The notes below the pieces were generated by a model. That model saw nothing but the letters and a program-made list of their open reading frames with translations, ran no database searches and had not been told where the DNA came from. A DNA stretch of 64,000 bases from Actinomycetospora straminea (GTDB lineage: Bacteria; Actinomycetota; Actinomycetes; Mycobacteriales; Pseudonocardiaceae), in NCBI RefSeq assembly GCF_028737255.1, contig NZ_JAQZAN010000023.1, forward strand, positions 1-64,000, in the 5' to 3' direction. Positions within the stretch are counted from its first letter, which is position 1, and each line of letters begins with the position of its first letter. The translations under genes were made by a program, and so were the position numbers. Positions 24,734 through 32,669 of the stretch are shown here, in pieces.

Positions 24734-25948
24734 GTGCTGCGTCTCCGCACCCGGACCCGGACCACCGCCCGTCCCCTCGCGACGTTCACGACGGCGTCGG
24801 TCGCCTTCGTCGTCGCGTGCGCCGCGGCGGGGGTGCCCGCGCCGCTCTACGTCGTCTACCAGCAGACGTACGGGGTCTCGACGGTCGCGCTCACCGGCGC
24901 CTTCGCGATCTACATCCTGCCGCTGCTCGCGGCCCTGCTCTGCTGCGGCAGCCTGTCCGACCACCTCGGCCGGCGGTGGGTCGGCGTGCCGGCGCTGCTC
25001 GTCGGGGCCGTGGCGTGCCTCGTGCTCGCGACCGTCGACTCGGCGGCGCCGCTGATCGTCGGGCGCGCGGTCCAGGGGCTCTCGGTCGGGCTCGCGCTCT
25101 CCGCGCTCGGCGCGTTCGTCGTGGACCTGACGCCGCCGTCCCGCCCGGGGCTCGCCGGCGCGGTGACCAGCGGCGCCCCGCCCGGCGGGATCGCCATCGG
25201 GGCGCTGGCCTCGGGCGCCGCGGTGCAGCTCGCCCCGTGCGGCGCGCCGGTGTGGTCGTTCGTGGTCGTCGCCGCGCTGCTCGTGCTGGCGGCGCTCGCG
25301 GTGCTACTGCTGCCCGAGACGGTGACGCGCGGGAGCCGGGCGGCGGCCGTGCGGTCGCTGAAGCCGGTGGTCCGGGTGCCGGCGAGCGCGCGCCCGGTGT
25401 TCGCGCTGGTGTGCCTGCTCGTCGCCGCGACCTACGTGCTGGGCGGCTTCACCCAGGCGCTGTCCCCGTCGCTGGCGGTGTCGGTGCTGGGCCGGGGCGA
25501 CCTGTTCAGCGGGGCGCTCACCGTCGCCGTCTACCACCTCGCGGGACCGATCGCGGGCCTGTCGGCGAACCGGCTGCGCGCGACGCGGGCGCTCGCGGGC
25601 GGGGCCGCGGGCCTGGTCGCGGGGGTCGCGGGGTTCGTGGGGGCGATCGCGGTGGGGAGCTTCGCCGCGTACCTCGCCGCCGCGATGGTCGCGGGGGCAG
25701 GCTTCGGCGTCGCGTTCGCCGGCGCCATGCGGGTCCTGCTCGAGCGCAGCCCGGACGGCGCGCACGCCGGCACCCTCAGCGCGGTCTACCTGTTCTGCTA
25801 CCTCGCCGCGGCGGTCACGAGCATCCTCGCCGGCGTCGCCGTCGACGTGTGGGGCCTGGCGCCGGTGGCGGTCGTACTGTTCGGCCTGGTCATCGTCATG
25901 GTCGCGGTGGGGGCGGTCGGGTCCGTGCTGCGCGTGCGTTCTACTTGA
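24734..25948 (+). CDS. MFS transporter
   Basis: A 404-residue transporter with about twelve hydrophobic segments. The first helix follows a basic start (LRTRTRTTARP). Motif A reads GSLSDHLGRRWVGVP between helices 2 and 3. The composition is Ala/Val/Leu rich, as in drug:H+ antiporter-like actinobacterial MFS proteins. The start is a GTG at 24734. Its last 8 bases overlap the convergent Lrp-type gene. Substrate unknown. Confidence 0.85.
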   Translation: MLRLRTRTRTTARPLATFTTASVAFVVACAAAGVPAPLYVVYQQTYGVSTVALTGAFAIYILPLLAALLCCGSLSDHLGRRWVGVPALLVGAVACLVLATVDSAAPLIVGRAVQGLSVGLALSALGAFVVDLTPPSRPGLAGAVTSGAPPGGIAIGALASGAAVQLAPCGAPVWSFVVVAALLVLAALAVLLLPETVTRGSRAAAVRSLKPVVRVPASARPVFALVCLLVAATYVLGGFTQALSPSLAVSVLGRGDLFSGALTVAVYHLAGPIAGLSANRLRATRALAGGAAGLVAGVAGFVGAIAVGSFAAYLAAAMVAGAGFGVAFAGAMRVLLERSPDGAHAGTLSAVYLFCYLAAAVTSILAGVAVDVWGLAPVAVVLFGLVIVMVAVGAVGSVLRVRST

Positions 25949-26390
25949 TCTTCTTCATCGTGAGGTGGGAGTCGATCCGGGCGAGACCCGGCGTCCGCCC
26001 GAGCCGGTCGGTCACGAACGCCTCGTAGGCCTCGAGGTCGCGCGTCGCGACGCGCACGAAGTAGTCGGGCAGGCCGAACATCCGGCGCATCTCGATCACC
26101 TCGTCGAACGCCGCCACCTGCTCCTCGAAGGCCAGGAACGCATCCCGGGCCTTGCTGACGAGGTCGATGTTGACCAGCACCTCGAAGCCGCGTCCCTCCA
26201 CCGCGGGGTCGATGTCGGCGTGGTAGCCGACGATGACGCCGTCCTCCTCGAGGCGCCGCACCCGGCGCAGGCAGGGCGCCGGGGTGAGCCCCACGCGCTC
26301 GGCCAGCTCGACGTTCGGGAGCCGGGCGTCCCGGCGCAGCTGCGCGATGATGGCGCGGTCGATGGCGTCCACGCAACGATGATGCGCCAT
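25941..26390 (-). CDS. Lrp/AsnC-family regulator
   Basis: A 149-residue regulator. The N-terminal HTH (about residues 7-60) reads DAIDRAIIAQLRRDARL then VGLTPAPCLRRVRRLEEDGVI. The RAM ligand domain (about 70-145) ends DSHLTMKKIK. Lrp proteins form octamers and respond to amino acids. It is divergent from azlC-azlD, exporters of branched-chain amino acids, and symmetric sites lie at its start, so it very probably controls them. It overlaps the MFS gene tail by 8 bases. Confidence 0.9.
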   Translation of the reverse strand: MAHHRCVDAIDRAIIAQLRRDARLPNVELAERVGLTPAPCLRRVRRLEEDGVIVGYHADIDPAVEGRGFEVLVNIDLVSKARDAFLAFEEQVAAFDEVIEMRRMFGLPDYFVRVATRDLEAYEAFVTDRLGRTPGLARIDSHLTMKKIK

Positions 26391-26427
26391 GGCGCCTGGC
26401 AGCGGGAGAGAACGCCATCGCGTGGCG
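26384..26427. promoter_or_regulatory. Candidate Lrp operators between lrp and azlC
   Basis: A perfect 12-base palindrome GCGCCATGGCGC (26384..26395) covers the ATG of the Lrp-type gene. A second inverted repeat CGCCA-N5-TGGCG follows at 26413..26427, 25 bases before azlC. Both share the CGCCA/TGGCG half-site and their centres are 30 bases apart, near three helical turns. That fits a multimeric Lrp protein binding the divergent promoter. Confidence 0.55.
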
Positions 26428-26452
26428 CGAACCCCGGTCTAGCGTTGCTCCC

Positions 26453-27157
26453 GTGGAGAGCACACCGTCGCGCGGAACCGAGATCGCGGCCGCCGCCCGG
26501 GACGTCGGCGCCGTCGGGGCCGGCATGTTCCTGCTCGGCTCCAGCTTCGGGCTGCTCGTGGTCGGCTCCGGCCTCGCGTGGTGGTGGGCGCCGGTGTTCA
26601 GCGGGATCGTGTTCGCGGGGTCGGCGGAGTTCCTGCTCGTCGCCCTCGCCGTCGTCGGCACCCCGCTCGCGACCGTCGCCGTCACCACGCTGCTGGTGAA
26701 CGGCCGGCACGTGTTCTACGGGCTGTCCTTCCCGCTGCACCGCGTCCGGAGCCGCACCGGCCGCGCCTACGCCGTGTTCGCCCTCATCGACGAGGCCTGG
26801 GCGCTCGCCACCACCCGGTCGGCCGCGACGCTCTCGGGCACGCGGATCGTCGCCGGCCAGGTGCTCCTGCAGGCGTGCTGGGTGAGCGGCGGCGTCGTCG
26901 GGGCGCTGGCCGGGAACGCGTTCGCGCTGGACGTGCCCGCGCTCGACTTCGTGGTCACCGCGCTGTTCGTCGTGCTCGCGACCGACGCCGTGCGCGCGGG
27001 CCGCGAGGCGACCGGCCCGCTGCTCGCCGTCGCCTGCGCCCTGGTCGCCCGCCTCGTCGCGCCCGGCGAGATGCTGCTGGTCGGGATGACGCTGTTCGTC
27101 GTGGCGCTGCTCGTGCGGTACCGCCTCAGCGCGCGCCCGGAGGCCGCCGATGCCTGA
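26453..27157 (+). CDS. azlC: AzlC-family branched-chain amino acid exporter subunit
   Basis: A 234-residue membrane protein of the AzlC family. It has several hydrophobic segments; the conserved FAGSAEFLLVAL and NGRHVFYGLSFP motifs are diagnostic. With AzlD it exports branched-chain amino acids or analogues. The start is a GTG at 26453. The next gene, azlD, begins within its last codons, so the two are coupled. The divergent Lrp-type regulator is the likely controller. Confidence 0.88.
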   Translation: MESTPSRGTEIAAAARDVGAVGAGMFLLGSSFGLLVVGSGLAWWWAPVFSGIVFAGSAEFLLVALAVVGTPLATVAVTTLLVNGRHVFYGLSFPLHRVRSRTGRAYAVFALIDEAWALATTRSAATLSGTRIVAGQVLLQACWVSGGVVGALAGNAFALDVPALDFVVTALFVVLATDAVRAGREATGPLLAVACALVARLVAPGEMLLVGMTLFVVALLVRYRLSARPEAADA

Positions 27158-27476
27158 CACCGGCTACCTCGTCGCGGTCGTCGCCGTCGCCGCGGCGATC
27201 ACGCTCGCTCTGCGCGCGGCGCCGTTCGCGCTGCTCACGCGGCTGCGGTCATCGCCGCTCGTCACGTACCTCGGCCGCCACCTGCCCGCCGGCGTGATGC
27301 TGGTCCTCGTCGTCCACCTGCTGCGCGACCTGCCCGTCGACCGGCCGCTGCTCGCGCTGCGCGAGCTCGTGCCGGTGGCGGTGACCGTCGGCGTGCACCT
27401 GTGGCGCCGCCACGCCCTGCTCAGCATGGCGGTCGGGACGGCGACGTACGCCCTGGCGCTGCTCGTCGTGCCGTGA
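27150..27476 (+). CDS. azlD: AzlD-family small exporter subunit
   Basis: A 108-residue protein with three or four hydrophobic segments, as usual for AzlD. The LRAAPFALLTRLRSSPLVTY motif near residues 16-35 and the PAGVMLVLVVHLL segment are typical. It overlaps azlC by 8 bases. It is the small partner of the AzlCD exporter. No terminator hairpin of note follows directly. Confidence 0.85.
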   Translation: MPDTGYLVAVVAVAAAITLALRAAPFALLTRLRSSPLVTYLGRHLPAGVMLVLVVHLLRDLPVDRPLLALRELVPVAVTVGVHLWRRHALLSMAVGTATYALALLVVP

Positions 27477-27687
27477 CCCGTCCGGGGGACACTGCCCATC
27501 CGAACGAGGGACACGCTCCTCGACCGAGCGCCGCAGTCCACCACCCTCCGTCACTCGTCGGCGTGACGGGGTGCTGGTGCGTCACCACTCCTCGGGGTGG
27601 TCGTTGGGAGGTCGTGGTCACCGACCGGGCCGGGTGCCCGGGCCCGGGGCCACGCTCCCCCGACATGCTCTCCGAGGAGTACACACG

Positions 27688-27987
27688 TTGATCAAGAAGC
27701 TGGGTGTGGTCACGGTCGGCGTCGCCGCGAGCCTGCTGGCCGCCGCCCCGCTCGCGTCGGCCACCGAGTGCCACGACGAGCACGAGCACCACGAGCCGGA
27801 GGCCGGCTCCGACTGCGACGTCACCGGCGGCAGCGCCGAGGCCAACGGCGGCATCAGCGGCGACGCGCTCCTGGGCAACGGCCTGGTGCAGGCCCCGATC
27901 GGCGGCGCCAACCTCCTCAACATCTCCTGCAACGAGATCCTGAACGACAACCTCAGCGGCAACTCGGTGTCGGTCGACATCCTGTGA
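27688..27987 (+). CDS. Small secreted protein with TTG start
   Basis: A 99-residue exported protein. The TTG at 27688 has GAGGAG eight bases before it and gives (M)IKKLGVVTVGVAASLLAA, a clean signal peptide with cleavage expected after PLASA near residue 25. The mature part has an acidic/His-rich patch (CHDEHEHHEPEAG), then a Gly/Asn-rich hydrophobic half (GGISGDALLGNGLVQAPIGG) and three Cys. It looks like a small surface or structural protein of actinobacteria, somewhat like chaplin-type repeats, but I cannot name the family. A 210-base leader without genes precedes it. Confidence 0.65.
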   Translation: MIKKLGVVTVGVAASLLAAAPLASATECHDEHEHHEPEAGSDCDVTGGSAEANGGISGDALLGNGLVQAPIGGANLLNISCNEILNDNLSGNSVSVDIL

Positions 27988-28048
27988 CCTCCCGGCCGGC
28001 GGGGCGCGGGCCGGTCGGCGCGCGCCCCCCCGGTGTGCGCGGGCGGGA

Positions 28049-28480
28049 TCAGGAGCGCAGGTAGCGGGTCAGCGCGAGCTCCGTGCCCGCCGGCCCCGAC
28101 TCGACGGCCACGTCGTCGACGAGCTGCCGCATCATCGCGAGCCCCCGCCCGCGGCCCGTGGTCTCCCGCCCGGGCGTCTGCCAGGTCCCGTCGTCGACGA
28201 CGGTGACGACCAGGGCGTCGTCGAGGGCCCGCGCGGTGAGCGTCATGGTGCCGACCGACGACGCCGACGCGTAGGCGTGGTCGCAGCAGTTCTCGAGCGC
28301 CTCGGACGTCGCCATGACGACGTCGTCGATGAGGTCGGCGTCCAGGTGGTCCCCGCCCAGCCACGCCGCGAGCCGACGGCGCAGCGCCCGCACGTGGTCC
28401 GCCCGTGCGGGCACGCTCACGCGGAAGGGCTCGGGCCACGGAGCGACGTCGTCGTCGGTGGCGGGGTCCGGTGTGGTCAT
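28049..28480 (-). CDS. HATPase anti-sigma factor-type kinase (RsbW-like)
   Basis: A 143-residue protein made of a single GHKL ATPase domain. The N box is SEALENCCDHAY, the G1 box VVDDGTWQTPG and the G2 region GRGRGLAMMRQLVDDV. Such proteins bind a sigma factor or phosphorylate an anti-anti-sigma factor. The gene lies 46 bases downstream of a SpoIIE-type phosphatase on the same strand. The pair forms a partner-switching module; its sigma factor and STAS partner are not in this locus. Confidence 0.85.
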   Translation of the reverse strand: MTTPDPATDDDVAPWPEPFRVSVPARADHVRALRRRLAAWLGGDHLDADLIDDVVMATSEALENCCDHAYASASSVGTMTLTARALDDALVVTVVDDGTWQTPGRETTGRGRGLAMMRQLVDDVAVESGPAGTELALTRYLRS

Positions 28481-28526
28481 CGCGGCGGTGGGATTGCCCC
28501 GTGATCGCTTCCCCCAACCCGCGGGT

Positions 28527-30023
28527 TCACCCCCCGGGACGCCGCCCCGCCCGGATGACCAGGAGCGCGGTGTCGTCGAGCGCCGCGCCGGCCGCGTGGT
28601 CGTCGACGGCCGCGAGGACCGCGTCGGCGGTGAGGTCGGCGCGGCCCGCCGGGTCGAGGCCCTCGACGACGGCCAGCAGGCCCGCGAGCTCCAGCTCGCC
28701 GCCGCCGGTCGGGCGCGCCTCGGTGACGCCGTCGGTGACGAGGATCAGCCGGTCGCCGACGTCCAGGTCCACGCGCTCCAGGGCGACCCGCGGCTCCTCG
28801 CGGATGCCCAGCGCCCGGCCCCCGGCCTCGAGGGCCACGACCGTGCCGTCGCGGCGCTGCAGCACCGCGGGCGGGTGCCCGGCGCTCGCGACGCCGACCG
28901 CGAGCCCCTCGGCGTCGGTGCGCGGCGCCATCCCCGCGTAGACGGCGGTGACGAAGCTGGGGCGCTGGTCGAACCACACGTGCAGCACCCCGTGCAGGGC
29001 CGCGAGCACGGAGGCGGGGTCGTCGTCGGTGTGCCCGATCGCCCGCACCGTCGAGCGGGCGAGCGCGGTGGTCCGGGCCGCCTGGGGACCCTTCCCGCAC
29101 ACGTCGCCGACGACCGCGCCCCAGCCGCCGGGGGTCGGGAACAGGTCGTAGAAGTCGCCGAGCACCGAGGCGCCCGTGCCCGGCCGGTACCGGGCGGCGA
29201 CCTCGACGCCCGGGAAGTCGGGCAGGCGCGCCGGCAGGAGGCTCTCGCGCAGCGTCGCCGCGAACTCGTCGGCCTCCGCGGCGTGGTCCTCGGCGAGCTT
29301 CGCCAGCCGCTGCGCGTCGGCGGCGAGCTGGTCGGACGTCGCGGCCTGCGCCCCCGCCGACCGGGCCTGCTCGCGGTAGTAGACGACGGCGGCGCCCGCC
29401 TCCCGGGCCTGGACCCCGGCCTCGCGGGCCTGCCGCCCGGCCTCCGCGGCGGCGTGGTCCGACGCCGCGGCCCGGCGGGCCGCCGCCGATCCCTCCGCCC
29501 GCGAGTCGGCCAGCGCCGAGCGCAGGGCGACCTCGCCGGTGGCGGCCTGGGCCAGGGTGGTCAGCACGTCGCGGTCCTGCGCGGACCAGGGATGACGGTC
29601 CGCGTCGACCGCGCACAGCACCCCGATCGCCGTCCCCCCGGGGTCACGGATCGGGACGCCGGCGAAGGCGCGGACGTCGGTGAACGTCGTCTCCACCCAG
29701 CCGCGCGTGTGGGGCTCGTCGCCCGCCTCCTCGACCCACGCGGCCGTGTCCTCCCCGAGGACGACGGAGCACAGTGACCGGTCGACCGGCGTGCCCTGCT
29801 GCCGGGCATCCCGCGCGGACGGCGCCGACGCCCCGGCGCCCGACGCGCTGCGCAGGTAGGCCCGCCCGTCGAGGACCAGCCACACGGCCCCGAGCGCCAC
29901 GCCGGTGAGCGAGGTGGCCAGACGGGCGAGCCGGTCGAACGCGTCGTCGGCGTCGGCGTCGAAGACGCGCGCGCGGGACTGACCCGCCGATGTCGCCAGG
30001 CCGCTGTCCCTGATGGTCGCCAC
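28527..30023 (-). CDS. GAF-domain PP2C/SpoIIE phosphatase with coiled coil
   Basis: A 498-residue protein. A GAF sensor occupies about residues 15-165. A long Ala-rich coiled coil (about 170-270, repeating AREAGVQAREAG) follows. The SpoIIE/PP2C phosphatase domain fills about 275-495, with GDFYDLFP, GDVCGKGPQAA and LILVTDGVTEA metal-site motifs. The GTG at 30023 has GGAGGA just upstream. It would dephosphorylate a STAS anti-anti-sigma protein in response to a cytoplasmic signal. It is followed by the HATPase gene. Confidence 0.88.
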   Translation of the reverse strand: MATIRDSGLATSAGQSRARVFDADADDAFDRLARLATSLTGVALGAVWLVLDGRAYLRSASGAGASAPSARDARQQGTPVDRSLCSVVLGEDTAAWVEEAGDEPHTRGWVETTFTDVRAFAGVPIRDPGGTAIGVLCAVDADRHPWSAQDRDVLTTLAQAATGEVALRSALADSRAEGSAAARRAAASDHAAAEAGRQAREAGVQAREAGAAVVYYREQARSAGAQAATSDQLAADAQRLAKLAEDHAAEADEFAATLRESLLPARLPDFPGVEVAARYRPGTGASVLGDFYDLFPTPGGWGAVVGDVCGKGPQAARTTALARSTVRAIGHTDDDPASVLAALHGVLHVWFDQRPSFVTAVYAGMAPRTDAEGLAVGVASAGHPPAVLQRRDGTVVALEAGGRALGIREEPRVALERVDLDVGDRLILVTDGVTEARPTGGGELELAGLLAVVEGLDPAGRADLTADAVLAAVDDHAAGAALDDTALLVIRAGRRPGG

Positions 30024-30104
30024 CGCTCCTCCCCCGGGTCGTCGGTGAACGTCACCATCCTGCCCCGGATCCGCGCGGACGCCGACCATCCGCCGCCGAC
30101 GCGC

Positions 30105-31043
30105 TCACGGCACGCCGTCCTCCCCCCGCGCGGGCCGCCGCCGGGCGAGGGCCTCGGCGCGCAGACGCCAGGCGTCGGCGACCGGTCCGAGGTGGCCGAG
30201 CTTGTCCGGGTTGACCACCGTGCGGATCGTCTGGATGCGCCCGTCGAGCACGTCGAGGGCGAGCACGGAGACCACCCGGCCCTCGCGGTCGCGGACCACG
30301 ACGCCCGGCTGGTCGTTGACCCGCTGGAACGCGAGGTCCGCCACGCCGTCCATGAAGGTCGCGAACCCGACGAGCAGCCGCGCGACCCGGGTCGCCCCGG
30401 CGACCGGGTGGGCGAAGGCCGGCCCCTTGCCGCCGCCGTCGGCGACCGCGGTGACGTCGGCGGCGAGGAGCTCGGTGAGCCCGTGGAGGTCGCCCTCGCG
30501 CAGCGCGTCGACGAAGCGGGCGGCGAGCTCCTCGCGCTCGCGGCGGTCGGCCTCGAACCGGGGGCGCCCCTCCGCCATGTGCCGGCGGGCCCGCACCGCG
30601 AGCTGGCGGCACGCCGCCTCCGAGCGCCCGACCGCCCGCGCGATCTCGGGGAAGCCGAACCCGAACACCTCCCGCAGCACGAACACCGCCCGCTCGGTCG
30701 GCGTGAGCCGCTCGAGCAGCAGCAGCGCCGCCATCGAGACGGAGTCGGCGAGCTCGGCCGAGCGCTCGGGGTCGGAGTAGGGGTCGCTGAGCAGCGGCTC
30801 CGGGAACCACGGCCCGACGTAGGCCTCCCGCCGCACCCGCGCCGAGCGCAGGACGTCGATGGCGATCCGCGTGACCACCGCCGACAGGAACGACTTGACC
30901 GACACCGGCTCGGTCGTCGACGACTCGTAGCGCAGCCACGCCTCCTGCACCGCGTCCTCGGCCTCCGCGACGCTGCCGAGGATCCGGTAGGCGATGGCGA
31001 ACAGCAGCGGGCGGTGCTCGGTGAACTCCTCGGCGCGGGTCAC
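30105..31043 (-). CDS. ECF41-type RNA polymerase sigma factor
   Basis: A 312-residue ECF sigma factor. Sigma region 2 (about 5-75, AYRILGSVAEAEDAVQEAWL) and region 4 (about 110-165) are followed by a SnoaL-like C-terminal domain of about 130 residues. The two ECF41 signatures, DGGGK and NPDKL, are both present in that domain. In this group the fused domain controls sigma activity instead of an anti-sigma factor. The GTG at 31043 overlaps the stop of the oxidoreductase upstream, so the two form an operon. An ECF41-like promoter lies before that oxidoreductase, implying self-activation. Confidence 0.9.
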   Translation of the reverse strand: MTRAEEFTEHRPLLFAIAYRILGSVAEAEDAVQEAWLRYESSTTEPVSVKSFLSAVVTRIAIDVLRSARVRREAYVGPWFPEPLLSDPYSDPERSAELADSVSMAALLLLERLTPTERAVFVLREVFGFGFPEIARAVGRSEAACRQLAVRARRHMAEGRPRFEADRREREELAARFVDALREGDLHGLTELLAADVTAVADGGGKGPAFAHPVAGATRVARLLVGFATFMDGVADLAFQRVNDQPGVVVRDREGRVVSVLALDVLDGRIQTIRTVVNPDKLGHLGPVADAWRLRAEALARRRPARGEDGVP

Positions 31044-32263
31044 GATGCCGAGCCTGCCGCGACGGCCGGGGTGACGGCACCGGCGTCGGCGTGGTCGCCG
31101 GCGTCGGCGTGCGGCCAGTGCACGACACCGGGGAAGCGGCGCTCGAGACCGATCGCCGACACGGTGCCCCGGACCTGGAACCACTTCGTGGCGAGGGCCG
31201 CCCGGCCGGTGATCGCCCGGCCCCGGGCGGTGTCCCGGCGGTCGGTGGGCTGCAGCACGGCGTGGTGCCGGCCCAGGCTGACGACGCGGGCGGTGAAGCC
31301 GAGGTCGAGGGGGCGGGTGTCGGGGGTGCCGAGCGCCTCGGCCACGAGGAGGTCCGCGGCGTGCGCGGCCGACGGGAACGCGTACTGGCAGGACATGCTG
31401 TAGCGGCCCCCGCCCGGCGCGGGCGCGTGCCCGGCATCGCCGACGGCGAGCACGTGGTCGTGGGTGACCGAGCGCAGCCGCGTGTCGGTGAGCACGGCGC
31501 CGCGCTCGTCGACGGCCAGACCGGCGTTCCACGCCAGCGACGGGGCGACGAACCCGCCGCACCAGACCATGAGCGCCGCGGGCAGCGCGTCGCCGTCGTC
31601 GAGGAGCACCCGGTCGGGCTCCACGGCCGCGACCCTGCGCCCGCCGACGGCCTCCACCCCCAGCGTCGCCAGGGTGCGCCGCACGTGCGCGGCGCCGCGC
31701 GGAGGGAACCACCCGCCGACCTCGCCGGCGGTCACCAGCCGTACCCGCAGGTCGGGCCGGTGCTCGGCCAGCTCGCCGACCGTCTCGAGCCCGGTGAACC
31801 CGCCGCCGACGACGGCGACGTCCGCGCCGGCCGCGACCCCGTCGAGCGCGTGCCGCAGCCGCCGGGCGGCCCCGATGTCGCCGACGGCGTGCGCGTGCTC
31901 CCCGCCCGGCACCGGGACCTCCGTCGTGCTGCCGGTGGCGAGGACGAGCCGGTCGTACCGGACGGTGCGGGGCCCGCCCGGACCGGCGACGACCGCGCGC
32001 CCGGTGTCGAGGCCGAGGTCGGTGACCTGGCCCTCGACGAACCAGACTCCCGCCCCCAGCATCGTCGCCAGGGCCGGTGCGGCGACCCGCTGCCCGACCG
32101 CGACGTGGTGCAGGCGGAGCCGGTTGACGAACCCGGGCCGCGGGTTCACGACAGTCACGTCCACCCGCCCCGCGGCCCGCCCGGCCAGGCGCACGGCGGC
32201 CGTGGCCCCCGCGTACCCGGCGCCCACGACCAGGACCTGCATGCGCTGCGCTGCTGTGCTCAT
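31040..32263 (-). CDS. FAD-dependent NDH-2-like oxidoreductase, ECF41 target
   Basis: A 407-residue flavoprotein. VLVVGAGYAGATAAVRLAG binds FAD, VAVVGGGFTGLETVGELAE binds NAD(P)H and VLAVGDAGHAPAP completes the FAD site. It belongs to the NDH-2/AIF-like oxidoreductases. ECF41 operons typically carry a carboxymuconolactone decarboxylase, oxidoreductase or epimerase; this is the oxidoreductase version. The ATG at 32263 would be close to the transcription start predicted from the promoter; the ATG at 32242 is an alternative. The electron acceptor is unknown. Confidence 0.85.
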   Translation of the reverse strand: MSTAAQRMQVLVVGAGYAGATAAVRLAGRAAGRVDVTVVNPRPGFVNRLRLHHVAVGQRVAAPALATMLGAGVWFVEGQVTDLGLDTGRAVVAGPGGPRTVRYDRLVLATGSTTEVPVPGGEHAHAVGDIGAARRLRHALDGVAAGADVAVVGGGFTGLETVGELAEHRPDLRVRLVTAGEVGGWFPPRGAAHVRRTLATLGVEAVGGRRVAAVEPDRVLLDDGDALPAALMVWCGGFVAPSLAWNAGLAVDERGAVLTDTRLRSVTHDHVLAVGDAGHAPAPGGGRYSMSCQYAFPSAAHAADLLVAEALGTPDTRPLDLGFTARVVSLGRHHAVLQPTDRRDTARGRAITGRAALATKWFQVRGTVSAIGLERRFPGVVHWPHADAGDHADAGAVTPAVAAGSAS

Positions 32264-32271
32264 GCCCTTCC

Positions 32272-32299
32272 GACGAGACGGACGCCCCCGCGTGTGACA
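32272..32299 (-). promoter_or_regulatory. ECF41-type promoter, TGTCACA-N17-CGTC
   Basis: On the minus strand TGTCACA (32299..32293) and CGTC (32275..32272) are 17 bases apart. The reported ECF41 target motif is TGTCACA-N16-CGTC, so the match is complete in both boxes with one extra spacer base. It lies 9 bases before the ATG of the oxidoreductase, whose operon encodes the ECF41 sigma factor itself. Short or absent leaders are common in actinobacteria. Confidence 0.7.
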
Positions 32300-32310
32300 G
32301 GGGCCGGGAC

Positions 32311-32583
32311 TCAGGCCCGGCGACGTCCGGTGACGTCGGCCTCGGCGCGCGTGACGAGGCGGTCGAGGTCGATCTCGGCGGGCAGGCCCGCGCCGCGGGC
32401 GTGGGCGCGGGCGTGGGCGACGGCGGCCTCGAGCAGGCGGGCGACGCGGTCGGCGACCTCGGTCTCCACGACCCGCACGCGCCCCGGCACGGCGAGGCGC
32501 ACACCCACGTCGTCGGGGCCCCGCCGCAGCGCGACGGCGACGAGCCGGGCGTCGGGGTGCTCGGAGCGCACCAGGTCGACCAC
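32311..32583 (-). CDS. Small hypothetical protein, 90 residues
   Basis: A 90-residue soluble protein of unknown function. It begins VVDLVRSEHPDARLVAVALR, has a short beta-type middle (VGVRLAVPGRVRVVE) and a helical C-terminal half with many Ala, Arg and His (LLEAAVAHARAHARG). The GTG start at 32583 is the best supported; ribosome binding is weak. It lies between the ECF41-controlled oxidoreductase and a GntR gene, on the same strand as both. It may be an ordinary unknown actinobacterial protein. Confidence 0.5.
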   Translation of the reverse strand: MVDLVRSEHPDARLVAVALRRGPDDVGVRLAVPGRVRVVETEVADRVARLLEAAVAHARAHARGAGLPAEIDLDRLVTRAEADVTGRRRA

Positions 32584-32669
32584 GCCACCAGCCTGGCGTG
32601 ACGCGCGGCGTGCCGGGAGCCGCAGCACCGCGCCGTCACGCACTGTTCGCGCACCCGCCACCGGGGCGC

